A stretch of DNA of 37,532 nt from CAYWMP01 sp964459445 (GTDB lineage: Bacteria; Desulfobacterota; DSM-4660; Desulfatiglandales; HGW-15): assembly GCA_964459445.1 (NCBI GenBank), contig CAYWMP010000039.1, positions 1 through 37,532 on the forward strand, read 5' to 3'. Below the pieces are notes generated by a model that was not told the origin of the DNA, searched no databases, and was given only the letters and a program-made list of their open reading frames with translations. The position numbers were made by a program, and so were the translations under genes. Below are positions 1 through 8,144 of the stretch, piece by piece. Each line of letters starts with the position of its first letter. Positions within the stretch are counted from its first letter, which is position 1.

Positions 1-6
1 GAACTA

Positions 7-92
7 CTCGTATCTGACTAAGCAACGCTGGAGTCAGTTTTTTGATCAAACTGGCGCTTCGGCGGCCAGAGGCGGCGCTGAACACTGAACAC
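7..92. repeat. Dispersed intergenic repeat, copy 1
   Basis: This segment matches 21538-21630 with only scattered differences. Both copies carry the core CAGTTTTTTGATCAAACTGG, which can fold on itself, and then a GC-rich CGCTTCGGCGGC hairpin. The copies lie between genes about 21.5 kb apart and show no coding signal. They look like a genome-wide noncoding repeat, not a gene. Confidence 0.75.
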
Positions 93-163
93 TCAGAACA
101 CCTTTGGTTTGTCAACGCCTGTCAGATTTGTTTGACTCGTTTAGTCAAAGAATCGCGGTGTAA

Positions 164-325
164 GGAGCTACAGACCTTAATAAGCCTTTTGATCAAGGCA
201 GAATAGATGTGCCGCTGAAAGAGCTTAAAAAATTGGTAGTTGATCTTCCTAATCTTGGTGATGAGCTTGATGCCTTTTCATCCGATCTTATGAAAATCTG
301 GCGAGATCAGCCAAAATTGCCATAG
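164..325 (+). pseudogene. Short coding-like fragment without a clear start
   Basis: An open frame runs from just after a TAA at 161-163 to a TAG at 323-325. It reads like a small soluble protein (VPLKELKKLVVDLP..., then ...DLMKIWRDQPKLP). There is no ATG near the 5' end; the best start is GTG at 209, preceded by AAGG. An AAGGAG at 162-167 has no start codon at the right distance. I do not recognise the family. It could be a remnant of a small antitoxin-like gene or a chance ORF. Confidence 0.25.
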
Positions 326-419
326 AGATCCAATTTGGACTCTAAAATGCAATCAAAGAATCGTAATTCAGGATAGAAGGTCTCAGATTGGAAGAACTGG
401 ATATATAGGAGGCAATACA

Positions 420-1340
420 ATGCCTTTTAAAAGATGGGTTGTATTTTTGTCGTTGTGGCTGTTTCTATGTTCCGCTCTTTTTGCTCCTGGTATTTCATTC
501 GCTCAAGATAAAGTCGACAGGCAGGCCTACAACGAACTATTAGACACCCTCGAAAAGAAGATAGAGGACGCAGACCAACGCATGATCGCCCACCCGAAGT
601 TCCTGGAGGAACTGAGGGCCCTGGTGAAGAAGTACCGCAGCAAGCTTCGCAAAATCTTCTTTAGCGAGGATTTCTCCGACAATGAATTCACAAAAAACCC
701 GAACTGGGTTGTGGATTCAGGGGAATTCAAAATAACGCCCTCTCAAAGGTTGTGGAGCCGAGTCTCCTTCGAGCGCCCACAGGCTGCTCCCTCATCGGAA
801 AAACCGCAGGAGGAAGCCAATCCCTTCAATGTTCTTTTGCAGGAACTCATAAAATCCAAACTCGAAGAGAAAAGCAGTGAAGAAAAATCCACGCCTAAAA
901 AAGCAACCGCGGCATCTATCCACGCGCTCGCCAAGATAGGCCCTGCCTATGAGTTAGACCTTGTTATGGTCTCTGAATCTCAATGGGGCTCCATGGAGAT
1001 TGTCCTTCTTGGTGGAAGTCCTCCGACGCCTCGCTACCGTATGGTATATCATGCCGCCCCGTCCGCCGATCGTCCCATTCAAATCATTAGGGAAAGGGGT
1101 TCGAGGAGTTACATTATTGAGTCTGCAACCCAGTACCCAGCCCTTGATGACGGCGTTCCCCATAAAGTGAAGTGGATTCGTGATTTTCAAGGCAACATGA
1201 AGGTTTTTGTGGATGGGAAAGAAGTCCTTTCCACTGTGGAAGTCTTTTACCGCACGGACTTCATAGGCTTGGCCCTGTTGAACCGGGGCGGGACCTATGA
1301 ATGGGGCGCCATTCAAATCCTCGAGCCCACTAAAGAATAG
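420..1340 (+). CDS. Exported protein of unknown function with lectin-like C-terminal half
   Basis: The first ~29 residues form a signal peptide: a basic start, a hydrophobic core and a likely cleavage after SFA. Residues ~35-80 are charged and helical, probably a short coiled coil. From about residue 80 the sequence (FFSEDFSDNEF..., NWVVDSGEFKI) and its beta-rich remainder (VKWIRDFQGNMKVFVDGKEV) resemble concanavalin-like/LamG-type folds that bind carbohydrate or ligand; this is a resemblance, not a firm assignment. A strong AGGAGGC stands ahead of the ATG. Two more exported-protein genes follow on the same strand at gaps of 92 and 58 bases. No catalytic motif is visible. Confidence 0.8.
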   Translation: MPFKRWVVFLSLWLFLCSALFAPGISFAQDKVDRQAYNELLDTLEKKIEDADQRMIAHPKFLEELRALVKKYRSKLRKIFFSEDFSDNEFTKNPNWVVDSGEFKITPSQRLWSRVSFERPQAAPSSEKPQEEANPFNVLLQELIKSKLEEKSSEEKSTPKKATAASIHALAKIGPAYELDLVMVSESQWGSMEIVLLGGSPPTPRYRMVYHAAPSADRPIQIIRERGSRSYIIESATQYPALDDGVPHKVKWIRDFQGNMKVFVDGKEVLSTVEVFYRTDFIGLALLNRGGTYEWGAIQILEPTKE

Positions 1341-1432
1341 CTACAAACTTTTCACCCTCAAGCCTAACAAAAAGAGCCAACCACTAACCCTTCTACCCTT
1401 CATAGTTAACCCCTAAAGGAAAAGGAGGCACC

Positions 1433-2524
1433 ATGAAGAAACTCTTCGTCATTTCCATGGCAGCTGTTTTAGTCTTCTTCACCTCAGCCCTTCAATTAAT
1501 GGCAGACGATCATTTTCGTCTCAGCCTTAAAAGGGCTCAAATCTGGAAAGATAAGGGTATCGTTTACGGCGCCGGGCCAGAAAAGGCCTATTATCCGAGT
1601 GTGATTTTCGACCTTGACGCCTTCGGGTTGGGAGAGGGTCCCTTTTATAAGATGTGGTATTCCGATGGCGCCGACCCAGTATCAACAGTATCATTGGTGA
1701 CATCCTGGGATGGTAAGAGATGGAGCGATCCCAATGATAATGGTGGTTTTGATGTTGACAAACCTCACCACGTGCAGGTCGTCTACGATGCGGGATGTTT
1801 TGGAGACTGCTACCCAGATAAATTCAAATACAAGATATGGTATTGGAATGCATCTAAGGGTCAAACAATTTATAGCATCAGTGCTATTCGTTATGCGGAA
1901 TCTAAAGACGGGATAACGTGGATAAATGACAAACCCATCACCCAGGATGATATGAACGAGCTGGTTACAGGTGGGGGTTTTGAGGACTGGAACGCAGGTT
2001 CATACGGCCCTGTTGATGTGATCTACCAGCTGGACGCCATAAATACTGGAGACAATCCCTGGGATTATAGCTACGTTATGTTCTATGATGGAACCAATGG
2101 GGCCGATGAGGAAACCGGCCTCGCCTATTCAGCTAACGGCAAAGAATGGACAGCCTATGCGGGAAATCCTGTCCTTAGCAAAAGCCCTCTACCCGAAGCA
2201 TGGGACAGCGGCAATGCAGTATACGGCACGGTCCTGCGAGAGCGCAAACGGTTCCACTTCTGGTACAGCGGGGGTAACAAGTGGGTTCACGAAGGTATCG
2301 GTTATGCGTTCTCTCTCGATGGCATGACCTGGACAAAGGCAAAGGATCCTATCTTCCACATCAGCGATGGAGGCGCGGATCACAGAGGCGAACGCACCTA
2401 TACCCCTGCGGTTATCGTGAATGAAAGAGGGAGATTGAGGATGTACTTTTCCGCTAAGAGCCATGGCGGCGATTATGCCATCGGCCTCGCCGTCCAGAAA
2501 CGCCGGGAAAATAATGATGACTAA
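1433..2524 (+). CDS. Exported beta-propeller glycosidase-like protein
   Basis: The protein begins with a signal peptide (about 24 residues, ending near LQLMA). The mature part repeats a blade pattern: an aromatic strand such as FYKMWYSDG, KIWYWNA or FHFWYSGG, followed by a turn like SWDGKRW, SKDGITW, SANGKEW or SLDGMTW. This pattern is typical of the five-bladed propellers of the GH43/GH32/GH130-type superfamily. I cannot place it in a numbered GH family or name the catalytic acids from sequence alone. An AAAAGGAGG lies just upstream of the ATG. It sits between two other exported-protein genes, so a role in extracellular or periplasmic polymer handling is plausible. Confidence 0.8.
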   Translation: MKKLFVISMAAVLVFFTSALQLMADDHFRLSLKRAQIWKDKGIVYGAGPEKAYYPSVIFDLDAFGLGEGPFYKMWYSDGADPVSTVSLVTSWDGKRWSDPNDNGGFDVDKPHHVQVVYDAGCFGDCYPDKFKYKIWYWNASKGQTIYSISAIRYAESKDGITWINDKPITQDDMNELVTGGGFEDWNAGSYGPVDVIYQLDAINTGDNPWDYSYVMFYDGTNGADEETGLAYSANGKEWTAYAGNPVLSKSPLPEAWDSGNAVYGTVLRERKRFHFWYSGGNKWVHEGIGYAFSLDGMTWTKAKDPIFHISDGGADHRGERTYTPAVIVNERGRLRMYFSAKSHGGDYAIGLAVQKRRENNDD

Positions 2525-2582
2525 AATATTGATACTCGATTGTCCTTAAACCCGATTCCATGAGCAGACAACCATTTTGATA

Positions 2583-3683
2583 ATGAAAAGATTTCATACT
2601 CTATTTCTACTCATACTCCTTTCATTTTCCATTACCGATTATTCTTCTGCTCAGGGACATTCGCTACGGGTCCTGGATATCAATGTATGGTCCGGCCTGG
2701 ACTACATTGGCTATTTGAAAATGGGGGAGTATGAAACACCTGAGGTTCGTGAGAAAAGATACCAGGCCCTCGTCACCCAGATCAGACAAATAAATCCGGA
2801 CATTATCGGCATACACGAAGCCAACAAGCTTCCCGCTTACGCTGAAAGGCTGGCGCGAGAAATGGGGTATGAGGCCTTCTATCATGTCGGCGTTGGCGGG
2901 GTTCGTCTGGGGCCCATCGGGCTTCCCTGGAATCTTCGTGAGGGTGACGCGATCCTCGCCAAAAAATATCTGAAACCCGGGGCCTTCGCTCGGAAGCAAC
3001 TTTCAGGCGGGTATGTGGGTAAATGGGCGAACTTTCATTTTGAGGATGCCACCCAGATCATTGCTATTCGAATCATGGTGGACAACACGCCCGTTTATGT
3101 TTTTGCCACCCACTGGCATGCCTCACTGCTGGGCACTCCATTGATTCTGAACAAGGCCAAGGAGTTCCGTTCAAAGGACATTGTGAGTAAAGAGAGCCAT
3201 GATCAGGCGATGACCCGAATACAGGAAGGCGCGTCCTGGCGCATGTCTGAATCGCAAAAAACACTCCAATTTATAGAGGACATCGCCAAGGATAAGCCCT
3301 TCATCCTTATGGGCGATTTCAATGCCGAATCCTATGCGGAGGAAATCAAGAACCTCATAAATCATGGAATGGAGGATGCCTTCCGAATGGCAAATCGTGA
3401 ATCAAAGGGCTTTACTTGGAACCCGGGAACAAATCTGAATCAGATTGCCCACTATCTCAAAAAGGGATGGGACAAAGAACCGGTGGATCTCTATGATCGA
3501 TTGGACAGAATATTCAATGAGATCCCCAGGCGGATTGATTACATCTTTCTTGGACCCCAATCCTTTCTGAAATCCGGAGAATTGACTATAAAGTCAAGCC
3601 GAGTTGTCCTGGACCGGGTGATCGATGGTGTTCATGCCAGCGATCACTACGGTATTTTTGCCGTACTTCACATCAACCAATAA
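2583..3683 (+). CDS. Exported endonuclease/exonuclease/phosphatase-family protein
   Basis: ATG at 2583 is preferred over an in-frame TTG at 2577; it gives 366 aa with a signal peptide ending near SSAQG. The DNase I-like metallohydrolase motifs occur in order: LRVLDINVW, the metal-binding Glu in GIHE (E79), THWH, GDFN (D245, N247), RIDYIFLG and the C-terminal SDH pair (D354, H355). Members of this fold cleave phosphodiesters in nucleic acids, phosphoinositides or sphingomyelin. The exported location argues against DNA repair, but the substrate cannot be read from the sequence. The gene is 58 bases after the propeller gene and probably cotranscribed with it. Confidence 0.85.
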   Translation: MKRFHTLFLLILLSFSITDYSSAQGHSLRVLDINVWSGLDYIGYLKMGEYETPEVREKRYQALVTQIRQINPDIIGIHEANKLPAYAERLAREMGYEAFYHVGVGGVRLGPIGLPWNLREGDAILAKKYLKPGAFARKQLSGGYVGKWANFHFEDATQIIAIRIMVDNTPVYVFATHWHASLLGTPLILNKAKEFRSKDIVSKESHDQAMTRIQEGASWRMSESQKTLQFIEDIAKDKPFILMGDFNAESYAEEIKNLINHGMEDAFRMANRESKGFTWNPGTNLNQIAHYLKKGWDKEPVDLYDRLDRIFNEIPRRIDYIFLGPQSFLKSGELTIKSSRVVLDRVIDGVHASDHYGIFAVLHINQ

Positions 3684-4025
3684 TTCTCGGCCCCGGCTAA
3701 AATTTCAAATCTCTGCCTGCTGATGCCCTAATCCATTTCATGAAATCTATTCCAATCTCGATCTAAAAATCGCTAAACGATACAAGAGTTTCTATGATTC
3801 GAAATTGAAGGTATAGAGTAGTTGTGGTCGAACCTAGATCTGAACACAACGGATTGTATCTATTTGATAATCAACGTTAAACCCGTGTCCTTTGCACTGT
3901 TTTGGTCTTGTGTGATGGGACATATCATGGTAACTAAGGAAGCTCTCCGCTGCTTCCATCGGGGTATTCAGGAAAAGGCTATTAAAATTTTGCTAATGGG
4001 TCACTAAAACTGTGGGGTGAAAACT
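3684..4025. other. Intergenic stretch before the wax synthase gene
   Basis: Short open frames here have no supporting start signals or recognisable products. I saw no hairpin with a T-run and no copy of the TTGACA dyad promoter found at 10787 and 14275. The promoter of the downstream lipid genes presumably lies here but I cannot point to it. Confidence 0.4.
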
Positions 4026-5819
4026 ATGTCTGAATCGATGAGCAATGCGGACAACTTTTGGCTTTGCATGGATGACCCCACCAACCTGATGGTCATTACC
4101 GCTTTTATGGAATTTGACGAGCCTCTTGATTTCGAACGCTTGAGTGCCACCATAGAGGATCGCTTGTCCTCTTTTCCGAGATTCCGAAAGCGAATAGTCA
4201 GACCGGTTTCGGGCGTGGGCGTTCCCCACTGGGAGACCGACCAATACTTTGATATTCGCTCCCACATCCACCGAATTACCCTCCCCTCGCCGGGAGACAA
4301 AGCAACCCTCCAGGAGATGGTCAGCGATTTGATGACCACCCCATTGGATCCAACCAAACCTCTTTGGCAGGTTCATCTCATTGAAGATTACGGCAAGGGC
4401 TGTGCGGTCTTTTATCGCATCCACCATTGCATTGCCGACGGGATTGCCCTGATCCATGTCCTGCTATCCACAGCGGACGAAAAGCCCGATGCTGCCGGCC
4501 CCGGCAAAAAGCCAAAAATGAAAAAAAAGCATGCTTCGACCCGTGATCCTTTTGCCCCTCTTTTATCCGCGATGAAAAGCCTGGGGGATGTCGCCGATAT
4601 CACTCAAGATGCCGGTAAAAAGCTTGCGGATGAATTCAAGAAGGCCGTATCCAACCCCTATCGTTTGGTGGAACTGGCAAAAAATGGCACCGAGTTGACT
4701 ACCGACATCGCGACGGTGCTTGGCAAGCTGGCGGTCATGCCTTCTGATCCAAAAACAGCCTTCAAAGGCAAGCTAGGCGTCCGAAAAACTGTGGTTTGGA
4801 CTGAGCCCATGTTGCTGGACAAAGTGAAGAGTGTGGGACGCGCCATCAATACCGCTACCCTCAATGATGTGTTGATAGCGACGGTAACCGGTGCTATGCG
4901 TCGCTACTTGAAGGCCAGAAACTACCCGGTAAACAACCTTGACCTGAGGGTAACCGTACCTGTCAATATCCGCAAACCCGGCACCGAATTTGAGTTGGGA
5001 AACAAGTTCAGTCTGGTCTTTCTTGCTTTACCGGTATTCCTCGAAGACCCTATCCTGCGGCTCAAAGAAATAAAGCGGCGAATGGACCATCTAAAAAAAT
5101 CGGCTGATGCTATGGTAAACTTCGGACTACTCTGCGCCATTGGCGTGCTGCCGCCCGCTATTGCAAAAGAAATAGCCCAGGTATTTGGCAATAAGGCCTC
5201 AGCCGTTCTAACCAACGTCCCGGGACCGCGGCAGCCACTCTTTCTGGCTGGCAAAAAAATCAGCAATATGATGTTTTGGGTTCCCAGATCGGGCGTGATC
5301 GGTTTGGGCATTAGCATTCTGAGCTATGACGGGAGGGTTACCGTGGGCATTGCTGCTGATGAAGGGTTGATGCCGGATCCTGAACGCCTTCTTGAGGGTT
5401 TTGAAGATGAATTCAATTCTCTCTTGGATCTGGTGAAATCGGGAAAAATATACGACGAACCCCTTGTCCTTCATGACAGGTATCAAGAAGCCCGATGCAA
5501 AGGCTTAACAAAAAGCGGCGAACGATGCAAAAAACGCGCGATGCCCGGCTCCGACTATTGCAATATCCATAAGACCGGTGAGATTGGAGATATCCCATCC
5601 CATGGGAGGACGGGTGTCGATACAGATGGTGGAGATGGATCGGGCGTCCTGGATGCTGGTCCGGCCCAGTGCAAGGGTTTGACCAAGGGCAACAGGCAAT
5701 GCAGGAAACGCGCTTTAGCCGGTTCTGATTTCTGCCGTACCCACTTGCCGGCGATGACAGAAAGAAATGAGCGGGCCCAGGATTTGGCAAGGATACTAAA
5801 AGAATTAAGCGGCCGTTGA
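4026..5819 (+). CDS. Wax ester synthase/diacylglycerol acyltransferase with Cys-rich tail
   Basis: This membrane-associated bifunctional acyltransferase family (WS/DGAT) esterifies fatty alcohols or diacylglycerol with acyl-CoA. The catalytic HHxxxDG motif is HHCIADG at residues 133-139. PLWQVHLIEDY precedes it, and the usual LNDVLIATV, TVPVNIR, GNKFSLVFLALP and NVPGP segments follow in order. Family members usually end near 460-480 residues; this one continues to 597 aa and carries two copies of a C-x9-C-x10-C-x2-H motif (C491/C501/C512/H515 and C549/C559/C570/H573). The same motif ends the protein at 10255-10638. ATG at 4026 has GGGGTG 8 bases upstream, so I prefer it to the GTG at 4017. 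The dehydrogenase gene follows after 46 bases. Confidence 0.93.
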   Translation: MSESMSNADNFWLCMDDPTNLMVITAFMEFDEPLDFERLSATIEDRLSSFPRFRKRIVRPVSGVGVPHWETDQYFDIRSHIHRITLPSPGDKATLQEMVSDLMTTPLDPTKPLWQVHLIEDYGKGCAVFYRIHHCIADGIALIHVLLSTADEKPDAAGPGKKPKMKKKHASTRDPFAPLLSAMKSLGDVADITQDAGKKLADEFKKAVSNPYRLVELAKNGTELTTDIATVLGKLAVMPSDPKTAFKGKLGVRKTVVWTEPMLLDKVKSVGRAINTATLNDVLIATVTGAMRRYLKARNYPVNNLDLRVTVPVNIRKPGTEFELGNKFSLVFLALPVFLEDPILRLKEIKRRMDHLKKSADAMVNFGLLCAIGVLPPAIAKEIAQVFGNKASAVLTNVPGPRQPLFLAGKKISNMMFWVPRSGVIGLGISILSYDGRVTVGIAADEGLMPDPERLLEGFEDEFNSLLDLVKSGKIYDEPLVLHDRYQEARCKGLTKSGERCKKRAMPGSDYCNIHKTGEIGDIPSHGRTGVDTDGGDGSGVLDAGPAQCKGLTKGNRQCRKRALAGSDFCRTHLPAMTERNERAQDLARILKELSGR

Positions 5820-5865
5820 ACAACCTGTCCTGACGTTTTGAACGACCAAAGGAGATCTCAGTAAA

Positions 5866-7704
5866 ATGCTACCCGAATACTTTGAATTCACCCTGCCCAC
5901 GAAATTGGTTTACGGCATTGGCATTCTAGGCAACATCGAAAATGCGGTCACCCAATTTGGAAAGCGGCGGGCCATTTTGGTCACAGACAAAATACTGCTC
6001 AAGGCAGGCCCTGCGGGTGTCGTTAAAAAGGGTTTCAAGAATACCAACATCGAGATCGTCTGCACCTATAGCAACGTCCCTCCCAATTCCACCATCAAGA
6101 CCGTCCAAAATTGCGCCCGCCTCGGCAAAAAGCATAAATGCGACATGGTCATCGCTGTTGGGGGCGGGAGTGTCATTGACACTGCTAAAGTGGCCAATCT
6201 TCTCATGGTCAAGGGCGGTAAGATAGAGGATCATATGGGGGCCTACCTCCTGGACAGCAGTGATATGCTGTTGCCAGCCATATTTATTCCCACCACGGCG
6301 GGAACCGGTTCCGAAGTAACCAAAGTGGCGGTGATTGCGGATCCTGATAATGATGTAAAACTGCCCTTTGCCGAGGAGCAATTTTTGCCCCAAATGGCGA
6401 TCCTTGACCCCGAAGTGACTGTGTCCATGCCTGGGAAACTCACGGCCATGACAGGCATGGATGCCCTGACCCATGCCATAGAGGCCTATGTGGACAAAGA
6501 GTGGTCCCCTGCCTCCGACGGTCTTGCCCTTCATGCGATCCGACTGATCAGCAATAACATCCTGCAGGCCTGTGCCCATCCGGAGGATCTCCGGGCCCGG
6601 GGGGGCATGCTGGTGGGAAGTTTTATCGCGGGGGTCGCCTTTTCTCATTCCATGGTGGGCATGGCCCATGCCATTTCACACGCCCTCGGGGGCGTTTATC
6701 ACATCCCCCACGGCCTGGCCAATGCCCTGGTCCTGCCTGAAGTCATGGAATACAACCTGGATGAAAGACTGGAGCGGTTTTCAAATATTGCCTTGACTCT
6801 GGGTATCACCTTCCCCCAAATAGCAAGCGAAGGGATGAGTTTATTAGAATCCAATTGGAGACCGGGTTTTGTAAATAGGGCATTGGACTCTTTTGATTTT
6901 GTGAAGGATTGGGTGGATACCCGATCTGATCAGGTAAAGGGGCTTGCGACCAAGACCCTGGGTAGCCTGGGTTTTGTGGATCAGTGGTTTAGGAAACAGG
7001 CCGCATGGGCCGGCGTGGAAAGAATTCGAACCCTAAATCGCCAGTTGGCCCATTTAACAGGAATGCCGCTGAATTTGAGAGATGCCGGAATCGCGGACAA
7101 TCTGGCTAAATTGGAACAGGTGGCCACCACTGCCATGGAGGATGGCGCCATGTTGTATAATCCGGTGGAACCGGAACGCGATGCGGTCATCCATATCATC
7201 GAAAAACTTTTCTTTGCCAAAACAAAACCACTTCCTGTTTCAGAAGAAGACCTTCGCCCTTTGGGTGCCGGACGCGGGCGCAAGGAAATGAAAAAAGTCT
7301 TTAAGGATTCGGAGATGCTCTACAGCATCCTCACAGAGTTTTATGAGCGTCTGAAAAAAGATCCTCAAGTCGGACCTGCCCTCAATAAAACCAACCTGTG
7401 CATTCAGTTCAGATATAAAAACCCTTCGGCGGTTATGACGATCGATGCGACAAAGGACGAACCCCTTATCCTTACAGGGGATTTTGACGGCAAACCTGAA
7501 GTCACCATGACCATGAACGCCGATTTTGCCCATACCTTTTGGCACGGCAAGGCTAACCTGGTCAGTGCGCTGACCCGTCGCCAGGTCATCGCGAAGGGCA
7601 ACGTGCCCAAGACCATTAAGCTTTTGCCCATTCTAAAACCGGCCTATGAGCTGTATCCGCGTTTTCTGAGAGAAAAGGGTCTGGGGCATCTGGTATTAAG
7701 TTAA
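5866..7704 (+). CDS. Iron-containing alcohol dehydrogenase fused to an SCP2 lipid-binding domain
   Basis: The N-terminal ~470 residues are a group III (iron-type) alcohol dehydrogenase: GGGSVID at 99-105 for NAD(P), TTAGTGSEVT, and metal ligands D199, H203, H268 and H282 with the family's spacing. Residues ~318-380 form an insertion with several aromatic/amphipathic helices (NWRPGFVNRALDSFDFV, VKDWVDTRSDQVK), absent from ordinary members, which are about 390 aa. From ~474 to the end is an SCP2 sterol-carrier domain, which binds acyl chains. The likely reaction is interconversion of long-chain aldehyde and alcohol with the substrate held by SCP2. An AAGGAG precedes the ATG. The wax synthase gene just upstream would use the alcohol product. 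Confidence 0.9.
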   Translation: MLPEYFEFTLPTKLVYGIGILGNIENAVTQFGKRRAILVTDKILLKAGPAGVVKKGFKNTNIEIVCTYSNVPPNSTIKTVQNCARLGKKHKCDMVIAVGGGSVIDTAKVANLLMVKGGKIEDHMGAYLLDSSDMLLPAIFIPTTAGTGSEVTKVAVIADPDNDVKLPFAEEQFLPQMAILDPEVTVSMPGKLTAMTGMDALTHAIEAYVDKEWSPASDGLALHAIRLISNNILQACAHPEDLRARGGMLVGSFIAGVAFSHSMVGMAHAISHALGGVYHIPHGLANALVLPEVMEYNLDERLERFSNIALTLGITFPQIASEGMSLLESNWRPGFVNRALDSFDFVKDWVDTRSDQVKGLATKTLGSLGFVDQWFRKQAAWAGVERIRTLNRQLAHLTGMPLNLRDAGIADNLAKLEQVATTAMEDGAMLYNPVEPERDAVIHIIEKLFFAKTKPLPVSEEDLRPLGAGRGRKEMKKVFKDSEMLYSILTEFYERLKKDPQVGPALNKTNLCIQFRYKNPSAVMTIDATKDEPLILTGDFDGKPEVTMTMNADFAHTFWHGKANLVSALTRRQVIAKGNVPKTIKLLPILKPAYELYPRFLREKGLGHLVLS

Positions 7705-8144
7705 GTGTAATCGTTCACTGAGGGAAAAACATTTGACAGGATTACAGGCCCGCCTTGGCGCGATTCGTCTGATTAGGATGAAGTAATTGTGATAGCCGGG
7801 AATCGAAATTTATGGAACTCCGGCCTTAACCAACTCAGGTCTGGGCCAGGGATAAACTTGAAATTTATGCGTCGCGCCTATCCTGTTTATATTAAAGTGG
7901 GCTTTGATTTTGTTGAAAAGGAAAAGGGTGGAGCCTAAGACTCGGAGAGCGCGACGTTTAAAAACCTTTTGGCTGTGGCCATTGGCCAGAAATTATCCTT
8001 CATTAGCAATAGTATTATTAACGGGTTTAGGCCAGAGATCTAAACTAAGTGATTTTCGGGATAAAAAACAACCAAGTTAATCCTGTTCATCCTGTCTAAA
8101 ACGTCTGAACTGTAATAGCTTGACGAAGTCCAGAGGAGGCGGAC
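7705..8144. repeat. Intergenic region bounded by inverted GACAGGAT-type repeats
   Basis: No gene is evident in these 440 bases. GACAGGATTACAGG at 7735-7748 and the oppositely oriented TTAATCCTGTTCATCCTGTC at 8077-8096 are members of a short repeat family; a further partial copy is at 14677-14686. The arms enclose ~330 bases of degenerate sequence, perhaps an old small mobile element. A good ribosome site, GAGGAGGCGG, precedes the next gene. Confidence 0.45.

Noticed and set aside
3822..4007. 61-aa ORF upstream of the wax synthase
   Set aside because: It has no ribosome site and an amino-acid composition unlike a real protein. It probably lies in the leader of the wax synthase gene.
5926..6669. 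247-aa and similar long minus-strand frames inside the dehydrogenase and reductase genes
   Set aside because: These are antisense shadows rich in His, Gly and Arg with no start signals, overlapping genes with clear motifs.
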